Shown in pieces: positions 63,060 to 64,000 of a DNA stretch of 64,000 nucleotides. Where the stretch lies: assembly GCF_013912065.1 (NCBI RefSeq), contig NZ_JACESA010000005.1, positions 155,656 to 219,655 of the forward strand, read 5' to 3'. The number at the start of each line of letters is the position of its first letter. The stretch's first letter is position 1. The notes beneath the pieces are model-generated. The model was not told the DNA's origin. It was given only the letters and a program-made list of their open reading frames with translations, and did no database searches. A program made the position numbers and the translations under genes. Source of the DNA: Brevundimonas sp. (GTDB lineage Bacteria > Pseudomonadota > Alphaproteobacteria > Caulobacterales > Caulobacteraceae).

Positions 63060-63241
63060 CGGATTTCCTCGCAGGGTGAACCAGGAGGACGTGCGTCTTG
63101 AGGCTCGGGAAACACGCGGAAAGACGCGGGGGAACGGCGTCGTCCCGGCCCTGTCGCCCTGTGCGTCTGCTCCCGAACGATCGATCCGCCGCCCTTGGCG
63201 CGGATTAAGGAACGGGTCGCAGCGACCCGTCAAGCCATTTT

Positions 63242-63255
63242 TGAGAACGTTCTCA
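63242..63255. promoter_or_regulatory. Perfect palindrome (LacI-type operator) upstream of the GH3 gene
   Basis: TGAGAACGTTCTCA is a perfect 14-bp palindrome with the central ACGT/CG pattern of LacI-family operators, 183 bp before the GH3 start. It differs from the palindrome at 38633, so another regulator is likely. The gap 63060-63299 shows no gene. Confidence 0.6.
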
Positions 63256-63299
63256 TACTCGCCCCGCGCAAGTTGACGCAGGGCGACAGCGAACCGTCT

Positions 63300-64000
63300 T
63301 TACCGCCTGGGCGTCGCCAGCAGACGCCCGTCGCCATAAGCTCCGTCCAACCGCCCTGTCCGCGCCCAATCCAACACGGCCTGGTAATAGCCCGGCGCAT
63401 AACCGATTGAGGTGCGCCGGCCGTCATCCGCCGTCTCGAACCTTACGATGCCGTGGTCGGTGTCAGGATACTCCAGCAGGGTGATCGGCCGCCCCAGGCC
63501 CGCCAGGTCAATCAGGCGTCGACGCGTGGCTTCGGGCGGCGCGCCGGTGTCGTCTTCCGCCTGGATCCACAGCATGGGCGCGTCCAGACGGCTCAGCACC
63601 GGCAGCGGATCGTAATCCCACGAAGTTCCGACATCGAGCACCGGGGCCATGGCGACGATCTGGTCGTTCGGCGTGTTCAGCAAAAGGCCGGTGAACTCGC
63701 CCCTGATGTCGGCGAACCAGGGCTGGGCCCGGTATTTGGCCCGCACGGCCTCCAGACCGTCAAAGCCGACCGCCCCGTGCGAGGCGATAAAGGCGCCGGT
63801 CACATCGGTGATCTCGCGCGCCTGTCCCAGCACATCATCGCCCCACCCCTTGGCCTTGAGATCCAGCATCACCTGGTCGCTGTCCTCCGCCAGCGCGCCA
63901 TAGGCCAGGCCGAAGCCGACGATGACGAAGTCCGCCGGCGTCCGGCTGGCGGCCAGCGGCGCGATCCAGCCGCCCTGGCTCGCGCCATGCAGACCCACCC
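63300..64000 (-). CDS. Alpha/beta hydrolase, C-terminal part
   Basis: The frame is open to the window edge, so the N-terminus is missing; about 233 residues are visible. The nucleophile elbow GASQGG (near the edge) belongs to an alpha/beta hydrolase or S9-like esterase, the Asp is in MLWIQAEDDTGAPPE and the His in YPDTDHGIVRF. The region between holds a helical lid (ALAEDSDQVMLDLKAKGWGDDVLGQ). The likely product is an esterase/peptidase-like enzyme acting on small substrates; specificity cannot be assigned. Its start and any signal peptide lie beyond the window. Confidence 0.8.
   Translation of the reverse strand, partial: VGLHGASQGGWIAPLAASRTPADFVIVGFGLAYGALAEDSDQVMLDLKAKGWGDDVLGQAREITDVTGAFIASHGAVGFDGLEAVRAKYRAQPWFADIRGEFTGLLLNTPNDQIVAMAPVLDVGTSWDYDPLPVLSRLDAPMLWIQAEDDTGAPPEATRRRLIDLAGLGRPITLLEYPDTDHGIVRFETADDGRRTSIGYAPGYYQAVLDWARTGRLDGAYGDGRLLATPRR

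Overview
The window is about 67 percent G+C with closely packed genes. It carries a holdfast-polysaccharide (hfs) locus, hdaA next to ppk-ppx, and GatCAB with an AspRS that looks non-discriminating. This combination points to an alphaproteobacterium of the Caulobacteraceae, most likely Brevundimonas; the genus is inferred from gene content and style, not from a search.

Layout. 1-3.6 kb: holdfast export genes (end of an hfsG-like glycosyltransferase, hfsB, hfsA, hfsD). 3.6-8.6 kb: a Sel1-like protein, a glutathione transferase, two RcnB-family exported proteins, gatB and a small exported protein. 8.6-12.4 kb: pyrB with a non-catalytic dihydroorotase (pyrC'), an AEC transporter and ruvX. 12.8-14.6 kb: gatCA. 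14.64-19.32 kb: a lower-GC, decayed integrative island (tyrosine integrase, 5'-truncated UvrD-like helicase joined to a sigma region 4 fragment, an ICE-type hypothetical, a MucR/Ros-like regulator), bounded by copies of an 18-bp repeat. 19.4-26.2 kb: a ubiquinone hydroxylase, a GDPD lipoprotein, plsY-dprA, topA. 26.3-38.6 kb: a minus-strand glycan utilisation locus (LacI regulator, TonB-dependent receptor, Tat-exported GH144-type glucanase, solute-binding lipoprotein, two ABC permeases, a large exported six-hairpin glycosidase), with two covarying palindromic repeat elements between its genes. 38.9-41.5 kb: an 886-residue degenerate class II ribonucleotide reductase paralogue (NrdJ-like) without the catalytic Cys region, behind a candidate pair of NrdR boxes 31 bp apart; this is the most unusual gene in the window. 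41.6-43.1 kb: two exported pentapeptide-repeat paralogues. 43.1-53.5 kb: aspS, a YciI-like protein, hdaA, ppk, ppx, a VOC protein, rnd, purM, purN. 53.6-57.3 kb: a glycine-zipper lipoprotein, ndk, a VapBC-type toxin-antitoxin pair with a palindromic operator, an ABC-F ATPase, a DUF2164 protein. 57.3-60 kb: arsR-arsC-acr3-arsH. 60-64 kb: a small exported protein behind a strong Pho box, a GH3 beta-glucosidase with an upstream 14-bp perfect palindrome, and the end of an alpha/beta hydrolase.

How genes work together. GatB and GatCA, split across two loci, with the AspRS suggest indirect synthesis of Asn-tRNA and Gln-tRNA. The LacI/TBDR/GH144/ABC genes form a pathway for capturing, cutting and importing a beta-glucan, probably beta-1,2-glucan; no ATPase subunit is encoded here, so it must be shared. 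Ppk, Ppx and a Pho-box gene connect to phosphate metabolism. PyrC' probably serves as a structural partner of PyrB. No tRNA, rRNA or CRISPR array was seen.
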